Below, piece by piece: positions 11,701-22,444 of a stretch of 64,000 nucleotides of DNA. Made by a program: the position numbers and the translations under genes. Origin of the DNA: Axinella damicornis (taxonomy: Eukaryota > Porifera > Demospongiae > Axinellida > Axinellidae); the NCBI GenBank assembly GCA_963931865.1, contig OZ007515.1, forward strand, positions 5,197,993 through 5,261,992, in the 5' to 3' direction. The notes beneath the pieces were generated by a model. It saw only the letters and a list, made by a program, of their open reading frames with translations, searched no databases and had not been told where the DNA came from. Within the stretch, counting starts at the first letter, position 1. Every line of letters begins with the position of its first letter.

Positions 11701-13634
11701 GCAGTGATCATACCTGGATGTCGTGGAGGAGTATTGCATTCCCAGAGAGTCGAACCAGAACTTACTCCATCTCTGTGTTAGTACTCTGAGGAACGAACAC
11801 TGGGGTGGAAAGGTGGTTATTGGGCTAAGACCTACGGTTGTGGTCAGTTGAAGGCACCATTTTGACCTGCTTCCACTGCCACCACTTGTACTTCGGATGA
11901 CATCTGCAATGGTGTGCTTTAGAGCGCACACATGATGCCATCATGCACTTGTGCCTTAGGCCACAAGGGGAGTGTCCTCATTCCTGCACCATGCCATGAT
12001 TCATCTACTGTGAGCTTAAAACTGAGAGATACTGCAACTGCATTGTTTGTTTGTAGGTTTGGAGCTCAACGACATTCAGCTGTGTCTCAACTGGATGCAG
12101 CCGTGTGCAACAGTGCTCAGCCAAAGGGGGCCTGTCTTGCAAAAGACATTCAGTGGGGTATGTATTCTGGCTTACTACCACTATTCACATGTTATGCCAG
12201 TCATAGCTGTATTCGGGGTGTGTCTGGTTGTTTCATCACATGGGTCATTGGTGTCAACTTGTGTACCTCTGGCCAGCCTATCTTAGTGCCTTGATTATAC
12301 TGTCAAGGCCCGTGACCATATGTGCTTAACTCATTGCATGTGGTGTGCCTGTATGTAGGTGCATGCGGTATTGTGAGCACGTTCTCTTCCTTTAACGACA
12401 TTTGGAGTGCGTTTCTTGCTATTTTTAGTAAGGGTGTGGTCTACAAACTTGAAAGATGCCGCACTAGACAATTATCAGAAGGCTTCTGTTGACAAATCGT
12501 TCAGGTTTGAGCTGCAATCATCACACGTTTATGTGATTGCATGTGAGACGGCAGATGGAAACTTACAGTTGAAAAGCTCACAACTAAGATGATTCTGTGG
12601 CTTCTGTAGCAATTTCTGAACAGCGGAAGGCAATTCCATCAGTGTTTGGACCCGTTAACCTCGGGGACGGCTTCATCTGTTCAAAACAGAGCCCATTTCT
12701 ACATACCTCCCATGTTTTTTGGCATACCTTGTGCTTCGTACATGTATTTTACTAGTTACAATACCTTGCCCATAGCAAAGCGTTTATGCCCATGAGATCA
12801 AGAAACGTTTGACCTGGTGGTGATCGAAATTATTCATGACGTCATTTCCGCGTGCAGTGAGTAATAATGTGCAGTTACGGTATTGTTCCGTGAGATAGCA
12901 CACTACTGGGTACTAGGTAATGCAAGAGTTTTGTATGGTGTCATGATGCAATCAACATGGTGGCACCAATTAGAACTGGCTGACTATTGTATGGGGGTTA
13001 AGGTATGATGTCATCTTTCACTTCCCGCTTGCAGGTAATACCACAAGATTCTCACAACATTCAGACCCACAATATCTCCATCTCAATGTTGGTATGTACT
13101 TACATGTTCTTCCATAGCTAGCCATAGAGCAACAGCCATTAGAGGCTAATCCGTGAAGGCATGTTGACATCAACTGTATGAACACACAATTCATTTAATA
13201 TGCCTGCAAGGCAAGTTATGCCAAAGTTCTGACAACATCCTACCAGGGAGTAGCAACTGTTTGCCTGGGTCTATGTAAGTAAATATCACCGTTGAACCAA
13301 CTATTGAATACCATTCCATGGTAGGACGTGGGTTCCGATTTTGTTTATTTCCCTTCCATGTTACCTAACTTGTCATACTGAACAATGTATCTGTTAGTAC
13401 TCACAGTTGGGCATACCTTGTATGTATGCTTACCACATTCACTTTTACTGTATACACAGTACTGCTTTATAGATGCAAATCTTATCATCTGTTCAGGACG
13501 ATGCCATGGAGCTACGGAAGAGCCAGGAGTCGCTCCCCACCCAGTTCACCCTCCTCCAGGACTGTTCTGTCCTTATGACTCCTCCCAGATACGATCGAAA
13601 GTGTCTAGCACCCATCAATGTAACAAACTGCTAG
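8773..13634 (+). CDS. CCNE: G1/S-specific cyclin E
   Basis: Ten exons: 8773-8847, 9003-9065, 9355-9717, 10577-10723, 10946-11041, 11161-11319, 11424-11541, 12057-12157, 13035-13091 and 13497-13634. They join in phase to 438 codons plus TAG, close to the human cyclin E1 length. The basic N-terminus ([25 protein letters not shown]) looks like a nuclear localisation signal. The cyclin box starts near residue 157 with [12 protein letters not shown] (CDK and substrate groove). It continues [47 protein letters not shown] and [14 protein letters not shown], in the E-type order. The last exon encodes VLMTPPRYD, resembling the C-terminal phosphodegron of cyclin E, which FBW7 recognises (human LLTPPQSG). 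The role is activation of CDK2 at S-phase entry. The last exon was also copied downstream at 16.5 kb. Confidence 0.93.
11066..11087 (+). repeat. Poly-C tract in cyclin E intron
   Basis: A run of 22 C residues lies shortly after the donor at 11042. It is the longest mononucleotide run I noticed and likely length-variable. Confidence 0.9.
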
Positions 13635-14703
13635 CTTACCCCTTTTAGAGTATTATTAGCACAGCTTTAGGGTTTGTCTATTACCATCCTCTGTTTCCTG
13701 CATGTATTAGTTCTTTTTCAATTTTTGTCCCATGAGAATGGGCATTTATTAGTAAAGTGTACAAGGCTACAAGCGCTTGTGCGTTATTATGCCTACAAAG
13801 GTTACCTATTATGCTGTTTTATACATTCACATTTCTCACTTACTAATGGAAAACATTTGTATAGCAACTGATCTGGGTTGGAGGGAGTGGGTCCAGCAGC
13901 AGTTACCATGGAAATCTGTACAAGCCATGTACAATGAAACCCACTTCCTACAGCTGCATTATTACTCCACAGTTACCATGGGCATGGGTAGAAGTTCTAT
14001 GAGCATGCAAGGGAGCTGCATGATTTGTGACCCTGCCACAACTTGCACCTCACTGTGTATATCACTATGTTTTCTGAGTGTGAACATCATTTCTCCCTCT
14101 CTTGGCGATCGGTATGCAATGCCAATGGTTCTCATACCAGCCACCCAAGAACAGTTACAGGTTCACAGGCGGGGGAATGGATTCACAATCGAAATTTACA
14201 GTGTTAGTAGTCCTAATGCTACTATTGAAGCAGATGATGGGGAAGTGGTGGTGATCCCAAAACACTATGGTTTTTGGTTGGCAGACCATGACCCACTCCA
14301 TCTATGCCATGCATATGGCTGGACTCCTGAGGATACCAGCTTGGGTGTAGGAGGTGAGACCTTCCCTAAATCTGAAACTCCATATTTCTTCCCAACAACC
14401 TGGTGGGTCCACCACCAGTAGGAATAAAGATGGTCCATACCATAATTATACCAATATATATGCGGAGCTGCAGTTCCAGCCCCACCCCCCCAATTGAATC
14501 ATTCAAAAACGGCCTGGGAACGAGCCTAAGAATGTAGTCTTACGCTCGTTCCGTTTTTTTTATCACTTGCCTGCAGTATGGTTCCGAGACTATAATACGA
14601 TTATGCAACACAACAGAGAGGCCTTCTCGCCCAGCCAGCTTTCGTAGCTGGGAGCGAGGCTACGCTCATCCAGATCGCCTGCAGAGACTGAGTTTCCTTA
14701 CAG
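13635..14703 (+). other. Spacer between cyclin E and the sulfotransferase pseudogene
   Basis: An open frame at 13777-14421 (214 codons) crosses this spacer. Its first part looks random. Its end (IEIYSVSS ... EVVVIPKHYGFW) is more protein-like, and a diverged counterpart (GEQIEIYSLN) exists in copy B near 17034. It may be a remnant of an unknown exon carried by the duplication, or a chance ORF. At 14505-14670 there are diverged pieces of the miniature-element family (GGCCTGGGAACGAGCCTA). Confidence 0.35.
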
Positions 14704-15475
14704 GTACAACGAGGTGGATGGACTGATAATACCCACGATTGTCATGCAAAGAAGAGTCCAGGAGATGTTGTCATCAACAGCTACCAAAAATTCTGGCACC
14801 ACTTGGGTACAGTATTACTATATCGAGAAACTGCTCGGAAGCAATGGAAAGGAGGATGGGAAGGTTATCCCTGAGACTATACCTTTGATGCATATGCACA
14901 GGATTATGATCCAGATTCCCCACACTACAGGCCGGACAGCTTGACAAGACCCATCTACCTGAAGAGCCACATATGCCCTATGAGTTCACTGTGGGAGTCC
15001 CATACTATACCCATGTTAAGTACATCTACATTGCTCGTACCCCCAAAGATGTTGCTGTGTCGTACTTCCATGACGGCATGCGTACATTTTGATTCTCCGG
15101 ATCTTGTGATGATTTCTGGTTCGACCACGTCCTGGGATGGTGGAAGTACAAAGATGCAAAGAATGTGCTCTTCCTCAAGTATGAAGACTTGAGCAGCAAC
15201 CTTCTTGAAGAAGTGCAGAAGATAGCCAGCTAGGTTTATTTTTGCTGACATCCCCTCAGCAAGTGTCTTTGAGGAAGTAGTGAAACAGTGCAGCTTTGAC
15301 AGCATGAAGGTGAATCCTGCAGCCAACTTCTCATGGGCAGAAGACTTCCGTCATTCTAAGTTTATGAGGAAGGGCAAAGTGGGGGACTGGAGGAACTACT
15401 TCACTGCTGAGCAAAACGTAGCATTTGATGCCTTAATTCTGTGCTGAGCAGATGAAAGTAGACTTTGAGTTCTGA
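14704..15475 (+). pseudogene. Broken cytosolic sulfotransferase (copy A)
   Basis: Aligned by eye to the intact gene at 17370, this copy keeps YNEVDGLIIPTIVMQRRVQ, SGTTWVQ, GKEDGKVIPE, a tract matching KYIYIARNPKDVAVSY, and a 3' third from about 15125 that is nearly identical to it. It has no ATG in place and has lost the segment between the early helix and the PAPS-loop tyrosine. Several frameshifts, a deletion after the SGSWDE region and an in-frame TAG near 15230 complete the damage. The near identity of the 3' third compared with the poorer 5' part suggests recent duplication or gene conversion. Confidence 0.85.
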
Positions 15476-16373
15476 TTGTGAGCAACATGAACAGACTGTA
15501 GGACCTATGCATTATTAACACTGTATCCCTTGTGTGTTCTAACTAGCTATATAGTCCTCTCATTTGCAGGTTGTTAATAATTAGGCTAGTGCAATGACAA
15601 ATCCTAACACTGGAGTTTGGCCTAACCCTGTAGATCTTAGCCCTATGAATATCATTAACCCTGATCCGGGTTAGGGTGATCCCACTAACCTTAGTGCCCA
15701 TGAATCCCAGTGGGCGTGGGATAGAACCCAGTCTTTCTGTCTGCTCATGAATAATAATGAGTTAGGATTAGATAGCTCCATGCTGTGCTCGTGAGCTTGT
15801 TTGACTTTAGTCTGCTGTCCGATGGGAGGGTTGGCTTATGTTGTCACTCATGAATATCATTTGTGACCACCTGTCAGATCTTTGGTGGTGTAGCATGGGG
15901 TTGAAAGCATGTGTGTTGTGTGATGCAATAATATTATTCGTAAATTCACCCTGAGACTCAACTCTCTCCTAGCCCTGACAACCGGGGATCATGAATATCA
16001 TTAGCCCTAAATTGGGACTCATGACTGGCATTGTAATGTATCTTTCTTTTATTGGCCTTGCTGAATACTCTACAACAAACGCTAGCTGTCTAACTCAGTT
16101 ACCTACAGGTAGCTACATCATCCTTCCTAGTACATATTAGCTACAGCACTGTTACCCACTGATTACAAGCAGCAAGCCAGAAATCAGAACAGATTGCACA
16201 GTGCACACACTAGTGTAAATACCCCTTAGAGCTCATCTATAGGTTGCACTGGCCCCATAGGTAATTGAGGTGCTTGTTTCTAATCAGTTGGTAACTTTTC
16301 TGGTTGGGCATGGTTTCCAATTTTACTCCCTACTAAATTTTGTAACTACAGTGTAGTAGCTACCTGTTTGCAC
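15476..16373. other. Gap between duplication copies
   Basis: No gene seen. The motif ATGAATATCATTA (or a one-base variant) recurs near 15647, 15849 and 15989, and again in the MRPL3 intron near 44340 and 44482, so part of this stretch is an old interspersed repeat. Confidence 0.45.
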
Positions 16374-16458
16374 GCAGTTGGGCATAACTTGTGTACGCCT
16401 AACCACATTCACTTTTACTGTATACACAGTGCTGCTTTTCAATCTTGTCATTTGTTCA

Positions 16459-16565
16459 GGAGTATGCCATGGAGCTTCAGAGAGCCAGGAGTCACTGCCC
16501 ACCCTTATTTTTATGACCCTTCCCAGACAAGATCGAAAGTGTCTAGCACCCATCAATGTAACAAA
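16459..16565 (+). pseudogene. Duplicated last exon of cyclin E (dead)
   Basis: It starts after TTTGTTCAG, the same acceptor context as the true exon at 13497. The sequence follows the true exon (GCCATGGAGCT ... AAGTGTCTAGCACCCATCAA ... AACTGCTAGC). About 30 bp have been lost, including the region coding for FTLLQDCSV, and the frame is destroyed. It retains a plausible acceptor, so aberrant splicing from cyclin E is possible in principle. Confidence 0.85.
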
Positions 16566-17307
16566 CTGCTAGCTTACCCCTAATTTTCAGTATTAGTATT
16601 AGCACTGTTTTAGAGTATCTATAGTGTAACCATGTATCACACTATGTTTTGAGTGCGAACATGATCTTCTCCTCCCTCTGTCTTTGTTAGTGATCAGTAC
16701 ACAATGGTTCTCATACCAAACTACTCTTGGAAATTTACAGGTTCCACCACATTACTACCAAGGGCGCATCGATCGACCCAAAAAGCCCTCAGCAGCTCGA
16801 TATACCCTTGTTACTACCTACCATGCACTGCCCCATCATCTGCTTCAATAGTAGAAGACCTCTCCTCCCACACCCAAGCTGGGCTGCTGGTGGTATGGAA
16901 TCCCAATCCTCAGGATTCCATGCCATATGCATGGCATATACCATAGAGTATGTATTAAGCGCCCATGTTTCGGGGATATTAGAACGTCGCGGTGAAGTGG
17001 GTCAGTGCATGCTTCTGCCAACTAACATTTCAGGGGAACAAATCGAAATTTACAGTCTAAATCTGAACCTCCTATTTCTGCCCAACAACCAGGATGATGA
17101 CAGGATTGGACCCACAAATAATTAAGTACATGGAGCAGCAGTTTCAGCCCCTCCCCTCAATTGCACAATACATACAGACCTCGAGCGGTTCCCAGGCCGC
17201 GCCGCGCCGGCTGGCGTACGCGTGTTGCAGCTAGCTCATGTGCGCTTTAGTGCACGCCCCCCTTTTAACGCACTTTTGAGGTTTGCCATACAGATCCACT
17301 GGAGAAG

Positions 17308-17351
17308 TAGTCTCGGAACCAGACCCTTAGAAGGGTCTGGTTCCGAGACTA
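17308..17351. mobile_element. 44-bp hairpin miniature element in the sulfotransferase leader
   Basis: Two 21-bp arms, perfectly complementary, are separated by two bases. The left arm begins TAGTCTCGGAACCAG and the right arm ends CTGGTTCCGAGACTA. Both sides carry the 9-bp direct repeat CTGGAGAAG (17299-17307 and 17352-17360), a clean target-site duplication. Its ends match the larger MULE-like copies. It stops 18 bp before the ATG at 17370. Confidence 0.85.
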
Positions 17352-17369
17352 CTGGAGAAGCACGTCCCC

Positions 17370-18251
17370 ATGGCGCTCAAGACTGAATTACCTTTCCGGT
17401 ACAACGTGGTAGATGGGCTGATAGTACCCAAGATTGTCACGCAAAGAAGAGTGGATGAAGTGAAACAGGTGCTTACTCTCAGCCCAGGAGATGTTGTCAT
17501 CAACAGCTACCAAAAATCTGGCACCACTTGGGTACAGCATATCGTGAAACTGCTCCGAAACAATGGAAAGGAAGATGGGAAGATTATCCCTGAGGGAATA
17601 CCTTGGCTGGAATTTGATGCACCTGACAAAGATTCCCCATATCACATGCCAATAGAGAGTTTGACAAGACCCATCTACCTGAAGAGCCACATGCCCTATG
17701 AGTTGACTCTGGGAGTCCTTCCCCATACTACCCAAGCTAAGTACATCTACATTGCTCGTAACCCCAAGGATGTTGCTGTGTCCTACTTCTATCACATGCG
17801 TGCATTCAAGACTTTTGAATTCTCAGGGTCTTGGGACGAATTTTTTGATCTTTATCTGGCAGGCCGTGTCCCATTTGGCTCTTGGTTCGACCACGTCCTG
17901 GGATGGTGGAAGTACAAAGATGCTAAGAATGTGCTCTTCCTCAAGTATGAAGACTTGAGCAGCAACCTTCTTGAAGAAGTGCAGAAGATAGCCAAGTTTA
18001 TTTTTGCTGACATCCCCTCAGCAAGTGTCTTTGAGGAAGTAGTGAAACAGTGCAGCTTTGACAGCATGAAGGTGAATCCTGCAGCCAACTTCTCATGGAC
18101 AGAAGATTTCCGTCATTCAGACCAAGCTAAGTTTATGAGGAAAGGCAAAGTGGGGGACTGGAGGAACTACTTCACTGCTGAGCAAAACATAGCATTTGAT
18201 GCCCTCTATGCTGAGCAGATGAAAGATAGTGGACTAGACTTTGAGTTCTGA
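17370..18251 (+). CDS. Cytosolic sulfotransferase (SULT family), intact, single exon
   Basis: 293 codons without introns. SULT enzymes transfer the sulfuryl group from PAPS to hydroxyl or amine groups of small molecules in the cytosol. The 5'-phosphosulfate loop is YQKSGTTW (residues 47-54), with the catalytic Lys at 49. The catalytic histidine is H107 in YLKSHMP. The 3'-phosphate site is YIARNPKDVAVSY, with R130 and S138. The C-terminal RKGKVGDWRNYF (from residue 257) is the second PAPS and dimer motif. The length is typical for SULT1-like enzymes and all key residues are present. The substrate cannot be told. The ATG is preceded by a 44-bp hairpin element. This is copy B of a local duplication whose sister at 14.7 kb is dead. 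Confidence 0.93.
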   Translation: MALKTELPFRYNVVDGLIVPKIVTQRRVDEVKQVLTLSPGDVVINSYQKSGTTWVQHIVKLLRNNGKEDGKIIPEGIPWLEFDAPDKDSPYHMPIESLTRPIYLKSHMPYELTLGVLPHTTQAKYIYIARNPKDVAVSYFYHMRAFKTFEFSGSWDEFFDLYLAGRVPFGSWFDHVLGWWKYKDAKNVLFLKYEDLSSNLLEEVQKIAKFIFADIPSASVFEEVVKQCSFDSMKVNPAANFSWTEDFRHSDQAKFMRKGKVGDWRNYFTAEQNIAFDALYAEQMKDSGLDFEF

Positions 18252-18837
18252 TTGTGAGCATAGTTCTAACAAGAATAATTATTATTAACGTAACAGAATG
18301 TAACAGTTGATGCTGTAGCTATATAGACTGTAGAAGTAATGAAATTCCTGCGTGCTAAGGGTATATAACAATGTCATGGTGTTATATCAATTGGCAGTCA
18401 TGTAATTGGCCGTCCTTATACAAATAGCTGATTATTTGCTGTAGCCCCCTATGATGAGCAGATGAAAGATAGCAAACTACACTTGGAGCATAGTTCTATC
18501 TTTCATGTGGTTTCTTTCTGACTAAGCATTAATATTTTGCACACTGAATCCCTTGTCTGGTCTAAGTGGCTAGTCCTCTCCATTTGCAGGTCATTATTTA
18601 ACCCTTGAATTAACCTTGCAAGGAAGTTAAGACGATAATTACGCTGGCGACAATTATTGCATATGGCCTTGCAGTAGCTAACAAATTTAATGCTACTTAG
18701 TTACGTACACTTGCTAGTACATTACACCCACTGATTACTAGCAAACAGCAATTAAGCCTAAGTGAGGAAAATCATTGGTTTCAACAGTAACTTGTAATTG
18801 ATGTACTGCGAATTACATCTTTTACCTCAGTATAGGG

Positions 18838-18975
18838 TCCAAAGTTACCAGTGGAGTGCCCCTGTTATTAGGAGGGAAGAATTGATCCAAAGTCACTAGT
18901 GGGGTGCCTCTGTTATTAGGAGGGAAGAATTGATCCAAAGTCACCATGCAGCGGAGTGCCCCTGTTATTACTTCT
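18838..18975. repeat. 48-bp tandem repeat, about 2.8 copies
   Basis: The unit contains GATCCAAAGTCACTAGTG and CTGTTATTAGGAGGGAAGAA. Copies differ by a few substitutions, and the third has a small insertion (CATGCAGC). Confidence 0.8.
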
Positions 18976-19266
18976 GATTTAATGTTAAAAGCTTCCCTAC
19001 ATGTGTATACAGACTAGGAATGGTAGCTAGGTAAAGAATTACAATGTCATCACATATACATGTACCTCAGGTGGGGTACGCGTACAGTATATATTCCCCA
19101 CCATGCAACTAGGGGAATGCAGGACATTGTGGGGCGAGCGTGAGCGAGTACATGCAGGTGCTGAATTTGCATGGAACAGTTGCATGACATTGTGCTGAAT
19201 GTGCATGGAGCAGTTGCATGTGCATGTCATCAGAATGTGAGTCTGACGGGGAGCATAACACAACTT

Positions 19267-19417
19267 AACGACACAGATCACACCAGAAGTTATGACACTC
19301 GTGCATGCACTTCACAGCGTTGAAGCAGTCTGGCAGGTAGGTCCAGGAGCGGTCTCTGTCTCTGTTGTTGCCACCGAGGATGACTTCCTCGTTCTCTGCT
19401 GATGCCAGATCTGTCAT
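19267..19417 (-). CDS. Unidentified small cysteine-bearing ORF or exon
   Basis: A 49-residue minus-strand frame starting at 19417 reads MTDLASAENEEVILGG and continues to CMHECHNFWCDLCR before a TAA. Its composition is protein-like, with a high share of Glu, Asn and Cys. I recognise no family and no signal peptide. It could be an exon of an unknown gene or chance. Confidence 0.2.
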
Positions 19418-19789
19418 GACTGGTCACAGTGAGTTTAGTGTTACCGTGTGCAGGGCAGTCAACTTCCCATCCTCTGAGGAGGAGCATGGCTTAGCATTTG
19501 AAAGGGACTCCGGCGAGTTATAGGGGATTGTGAGTTCAAGGAGGATCACCTCCCTTGGTCTCACTGAAGCGCTCTCCCCGTCTTCATGAAATGCTTTAGC
19601 CACTCACCGCCCCACTATAGTCTCCATCCTTGCAAGGCCTTGTTGAGGTAGACTGTTCATAGTTCGCGTCTCAGTCGGACGATATCAACGCACGAGCAGG
19701 AAGTGAACTCAGTTTGGAAATAACGCATGACGCAAGAACACGCAAAATACGAGCAGGAAGTGATTTACGGCACGACGTACGATATATAT

Positions 19790-21351
19790 ATATATGTGTC
19801 AATCCATAGGAAAAGGGGGCATTAGGGATATATTGGCCAAAATGAGATAAGTGCACCAGACCATCCTTTGGCACATAATAAACATGTGTGCTGAATTATT
19901 ACGGTTAAATCTCATACTGCAAGGTAGTTATTACCAATTATATCACTTCCGGTGCACTTCCTTCTAAACAGGAAGTAATGTAAAAACACAAGTACAGCAG
20001 TTTTAAGATCTCTGAAATGCACACAATCACTAGAACATCAAGTTACTTGCTAGGACAGGTCCTTTAGGTGTGTCAAGGCATGTGGCAAACACTGCAAGTA
20101 GGTGTACGCTTCCTTTTCCCTAATACCGAACCTGAGTCAGAGGCATTCGTACTTGCTCCTGTTCCATCTGGTGAAGCTGGTGCTGCTTTGGAAGGATGTG
20201 TAGATGATGGTGTTGGTTTAACTGTTGAACTCTTTGCAGGTTTGGGGAGTAAAGGCTTTGGACATTTTATGTCAGCTGCAAGGTTCGATTTGCAGTGCAT
20301 TCGTACAGTATGTTCTCGTACAAATACCACTGTCTGGCAAGGTCTAGTCCTGGAGTGTGAGTTGGCTCTGGCTGACTTTTGAGAGAAGACAGTGTTACAC
20401 CAGGCTTAAGAATGCTGACACATTCCTCTCCTGAGTCCGAGTACTCACGAAGACTCACAGTACCATGAGGCATATTTGACGAGACTGAAATTGTGGTACG
20501 ATGTGGTACGATGTGACGAGAACTGTGAAAGAAAAGCACTCCATTGACTGAAGGTCACCAGTGATCCTCCAGTTGAGTCCTTTATAAGCTGTGGTATATT
20601 TTGTCTAGCCGTTGAAGGTTTTTCTGCAAACTTGCGCTCCGTGAATGTAATACTCTGTCATAGATCTATTCGCAGTTTTCGTGTGGTGAGACATACGAAG
20701 TGTAGGCTGACTATCTGGCATACTACGGAAGGCTTGGAGTTGTGCAAGTATCACTAGGTCTAGTTCATCTCTTGTAAGTTCTGAGTTTTCATTTCTGCAC
20801 TTCTCTATGGTGACTTTCTTCAAAAAGGAGGAGCACAGAGAACCCTTGGGCCTATTCTGGCACTTGCAGGAGTTACTCATGAACCTTTCTACCTTCTCTG
20901 CTTCACTGAGATCTTCCAGGCTATCCTCTATACTCACAACACTTGCCTCTTGACATGTCTTGAGAAGTGCTGTATCCTTCAGGAGCAGCAACAACTGGAG
21001 TAGAGGCCTCTAAGGGTCCAGTACAGCGTGAAGGAGTAGTAGGTAGACCACCAGCGTCCATCGTGAGCTCAGATAGGCAGGCAAACAACCACGTGTAACT
21101 TGTGAAAAAAACGCTGAATCCAGCACGTCTTTGTATTCTATTTAAAGCCCTTGCCCTGCTCTACGCGATGATGTCATCCCTGAAGCTCTATGACTGACAT
21201 GACAAGACACACACGACACTGCATGAAGTAACCATAGATATCTATGAAGTAACTGTGGTAAGTTTAAAAAATGATAAACTTTGAACTCAATTATCTCCCA
21301 CGCGTGTAAACGCCCTGATGCCCCCTTTTCCTATGGATTGACACATATATA
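19790..21351. mobile_element. 1.56-kb DNA element with about 38-bp terminal inverted repeats
   Basis: The left end reads TATATGTGTCAATCCATAGG followed by AAAAGGGGGCATTAGGG. The right end is its reverse complement with one change (CATCAGGG). The flanks are TA-rich, so a TA or TATA target duplication is likely but cannot be delimited. Inside, minus-strand fragments of a single decayed protein run in order (see 20073-20994). I cannot assign it to a transposase superfamily. Confidence 0.8.
20073..20994 (-). pseudogene. Decayed transposon-associated ORF (unknown family)
   Basis: Three minus-strand pieces follow each other: 20994-20605 (FMSNSCKCQ ... SELTRDELDLVILAQLQAF ... YYIHGAQVCRKTFNG), 20539-20267, and 20330-20073 (a Pro/Ser/Thr-rich stretch then GKRKRTPTCSVCHMP). 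The pattern of a Cys-x-Cys region, a DELDLVIL helix and HG..VCRKTF resembles repeated, uncharacterised mobile-element proteins in invertebrate genomes as I remember them. The final CxxC cluster looks zinc-binding. Frameshifts separate the pieces, and the middle of the protein is probably missing. Confidence 0.5.
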
Positions 21352-22444
21352 GAAATAAAGAAAATTCACAGCAAACTCGTCTATGTGGGGCTCGCTCACG
21401 CTCGCCCCAATTAAACTCATGGTTGGGGTATCCCTGCTATACTTAGATTGATACCCACTGTAATGGTTGGATGCTGTTGGCTGTTGCGGCTTCATGGTGG
21501 CTACAACACTTGTGTGATGCACCTTTGACACTGTACAATGCAAGGGCTAATGATACTGTGCAGAAAAGGGTGTAGCATTTCTTACAGAAGTATAAACAGC
21601 AGTGTGTATAATTATATGTGCAGGTCAGCTAGGTGATCAAACCAGAGTAAGATACATTCAACCTCGATCCTAGTGGCAAATCCTACCACTTCAAAGTGCA
21701 CTAAACTTGTGAAGTGATAATTATCTCCTTTAATTGACAAACTGAATTTTACACATTTTTATACACAGGTTGGTGACTCAGTGGAGATTTTGTGTATAGA
21801 ACCCATGCATCTTTGTGCACAGTTATTATTGCTCAATGCCTGCATGTATCTTGTATATAGTGAAACTTCATTTCATTGGCCAATACCACTGGTTGCATCC
21901 AATATATTATATCAAATGCATCGTCTGCAGCAGATCAATCTTTTCAGTTGTACAGTCATGCATGCGAAGTCACATGCAGGTCAGCTGTAAAATTTATTGG
22001 ACGACATAATTATGCAACCATGGCCACGTACATGAACGTGCAATCTCCAAGTGGTGTGGAATGTTCCTGAAACTGCAGCCGTGACTACATTCATCCACAG
22101 ACAAATGTTTGGACACTTGAAGCGACATCTATGGGATGGCAGACCTCCTTGGCTATGTAGTGAATGCAGCACAAGCCCAAGTTACTATAACTAATACCCA
22201 TTCTGGATCGGAAGGTGTTCACTGTTCATAATGTAATCTGCATTGGTTCAAATAGCCTTACAAAGTCATTCATCATGATCACTATCTATGATTACTTCTG
22301 CCGAGATGCCTTAAATCTTGATACCTTCCGAGTAGGTTCCTGGCAATGAAGGTGAAGAACACATAATAAACTCTGACTGCATAAGCATTCTTGCATTCGT
22401 ACAGGACCAGAAAAGAAATTGCCATGCAACTAATCTCACTCGAC
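21352..22444. other. Intergenic stretch between the TIR element and the URI1 3' end
   Basis: No conserved coding sequence on either strand. The sequence is A/T-rich in places, with many CATG-containing words. The URI1 3' UTR presumably occupies its right end. Confidence 0.45.

Larger units (their letters stand above)
13400..15475 (+). repeat. Segmental duplication, copy A
   Basis: Copy A starts in the last cyclin E intron at about 13400 (CAGTTGGGCATACCTTG) and runs past the broken sulfotransferase. It matches copy B (about 16374-18256) in the same orientation. Both carry the intron tail with CACATTCACTTTTACTG, the final cyclin E exon, a divergent spacer with GAAATTTACAGT, and a sulfotransferase gene. 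Copy A keeps the working cyclin exon and the dead sulfotransferase. Confidence 0.8.
16374..18256 (+). repeat. Segmental duplication, copy B
   Basis: Direct copy of 13400-15475, offset by roughly 2.9 kb. It begins GCAGTTGGGCATAACTTG, carries a decayed cyclin E last exon and then the intact sulfotransferase. The two copies have opposite fates for their two genes. Confidence 0.8.
18252..19789. other. Intergenic region downstream of the sulfotransferase
   Basis: A second, short echo of the gene end occurs at about 18445-18490 (AGCAGATGAAAGATAG). This suggests a further partial duplication of the 3' end. Otherwise there is only a small tandem repeat at 18838-18975 and the short minus-strand ORF at 19267-19417. 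Confidence 0.45.

Noticed and set aside
13777..14421. 214-codon ORF as a functional gene
   Set aside because: The first half looks random and the duplicate in copy B is not open. Kept only as a possible remnant within the spacer entry.
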